From: Calditrichota bacterium | GTDB lineage: Bacteria; Zhuqueibacterota; Zhuqueibacteria; Zhuqueibacterales; Geothermadaptataceae | Reading direction: 5' to 3' | NCBI GenBank assembly: GCA_008501765.1 | Contig: QQUE01000004.1 | Location: 186,001 to 250,000, forward strand | DNA: 64,000 nt | Part shown: piece by piece, positions 63,491 to 64,000 of the stretch | Layout of the letters: every line of letters begins with the position of its first letter | How positions within the stretch are numbered: position 1 is the stretch's first letter | Program-made: the position numbers and the translations under genes | The notes under the pieces: model-generated | Databases searched by the model: none | What the model was told of the DNA's origin: nothing | The model's input: only the letters and a program-made list of their open reading frames with translations

Positions 63491-63680
63491 CGTTCCCTGT
63501 CTCCGTTAAATTAACTCATTTGACAGATAGAAAATCTCTATCTGAAGCTTCCTGCTCAAATTTATTCGCATTCCGAGTTGCTCTTCCCGCTTCAGTAAAA
63601 TCAGATGATTGATCCGGTGTATTTTCCTTTTTTCAACTCGAAATTCCACCTCAATCAAATAATAATACCTGCAAACACCC

Positions 63681-64000
63681 TTAGACTGCGGTCTTTTTTT
63701 CTGAAAAAGTAAAAAACTGTTTTTTAATCCTTTGTATCTTTTTTCTGATTTTTTTCCCGATCTTCTGCCAATCCCCGCCAAGCTCTTTCATCAAATCTTT
63801 TACAAGCTGAAACCGGAAGAGAAAATGGGAGCCGAAATAGACAAGAATTCCTGCGATTGAGAGCACTATTAACATGAGAAAATCAGACAGCGGATAGCTG
63901 CTTTCGAAGCCGAATTTTACCGCAAGCATTGCTGCCAGCATACTAAATGTCGTGACCATTGCCGGGCCCATGGGTTGCAAACAGTCGTACCAACTGATTT
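63681..64000 (-). CDS. C-terminal part of an oligosaccharide flippase (partial, runs off the window)
   Basis: The frame is open to the window edge on its 5' side (codons before TTG at 63980 read ISWYDC with no stop), so the gene starts beyond base 64000. The visible part has hydrophobic segments of the last transmembrane helices, then a basic tail (KKIRKKIQRIKKQFFTFSEKK). In context and in style (WYDCLQPMGPA before a helix) it fits a Wzx-like polysaccharide flippase. The 63491-63680 gap has no gene. Confidence 0.6.
   Translation of the reverse strand, partial: ISWYDCLQPMGPAMVTTFSMLAAMLAVKFGFESSYPLSDFLMLIVLSIAGILVYFGSHFLFRFQLVKDLMKELGGDWQKIGKKIRKKIQRIKKQFFTFSEKKTAV

Noticed and set aside
63506-63781. 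91-residue reading frame on the minus strand
   Set aside because: It overlaps the flippase C-terminus in another frame, has low-complexity basic composition and no ribosome binding site.

Overview
The window looks like a chromosomal segment from a Gram-negative bacterium of the FCB superphylum. The best clue is the C-terminal sorting domain, with a YPNPFNP-type motif and a conserved end, on at least three secreted proteins (9316-15654), plus a related NFPNPF version on a CotH-type protein (17598-20576). Such domains are typical of type IX secretion cargo in Calditrichota/KSB1/Ignavibacteria-like lineages. The exact phylum cannot be settled by reading alone. There is no rRNA, tRNA, CRISPR array or recognisable transposase. 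There are many short structured dispersed repeats.

Layout. 0.4-8.8 kb holds an M1 aminopeptidase lipoprotein, a membrane-anchored propeller-like protein, an ECF sigma factor, a DUF6588-like outer-membrane protein with a lipoprotein, an acyl-ACP thioesterase and a PHP-domain hydrolase. 9-15.7 kb is a run of secreted proteins: a tiny exported peptide, a GH71/99-like protein, an LVIVD-repeat protein and a subtilisin. 15.8-20.6 kb has two membrane proteins and a CotH/lamin-tail protein. 21.3-24.5 kb is a sigma factor with an overlapping HEAT-repeat anti-sigma candidate, followed by an exported protein built of about eleven 28-29-residue repeats. 24.6-30.3 kb is accessory: a DUF4258/YgiT toxin-antitoxin pair, then DUF4386 and AraC-type genes and an AT-rich RloC-like anticodon-nuclease ATPase, the last three bracketed by direct copies of a GC-rich repeat. 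30.6-45.4 kb is mostly housekeeping or metabolic: MBL hydrolase, a three-gene ABC exporter, CBS protein, FGE-like protein, amidase, NTF2-like lipoprotein, esterase, a double-receiver/PEP-binding protein and NADP-glutamate dehydrogenase. 45.9-47.9 kb has an MDR oxidoreductase, a truncated CopG/BrnA-like antitoxin and a Phd/VapC pair.

47.9-64 kb is a cell-surface polysaccharide locus on the minus strand: WecB, acyl-CoA ligase, LarA-like protein, acyl carrier protein, two GNAT-type acyltransferases, GT4 glycosyltransferase, polysaccharide deacetylase, O-antigen-ligase-like polymerase and the C-terminus of a flippase. Its gene content resembles exosortase-associated EPS loci, but no exosortase is seen here. 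An AT-rich 1086-residue Upf1-like helicase/PLD nuclease/zinc-ribbon protein, similar in layout to Mokosh type II, sits inside this locus as an apparent inserted defence gene.

The most unusual signals are the RloC-like and Mokosh-like genes and the structured repeats. Two repeat families keep their hairpin stems through compensatory changes between copies (22766-22845 versus 34236-34316; 25591-25630 versus 30298-30339). A third family of about 200 bp has TTGTGC ends and three copies (3756-3947, 20801-20998, 39155-39352).
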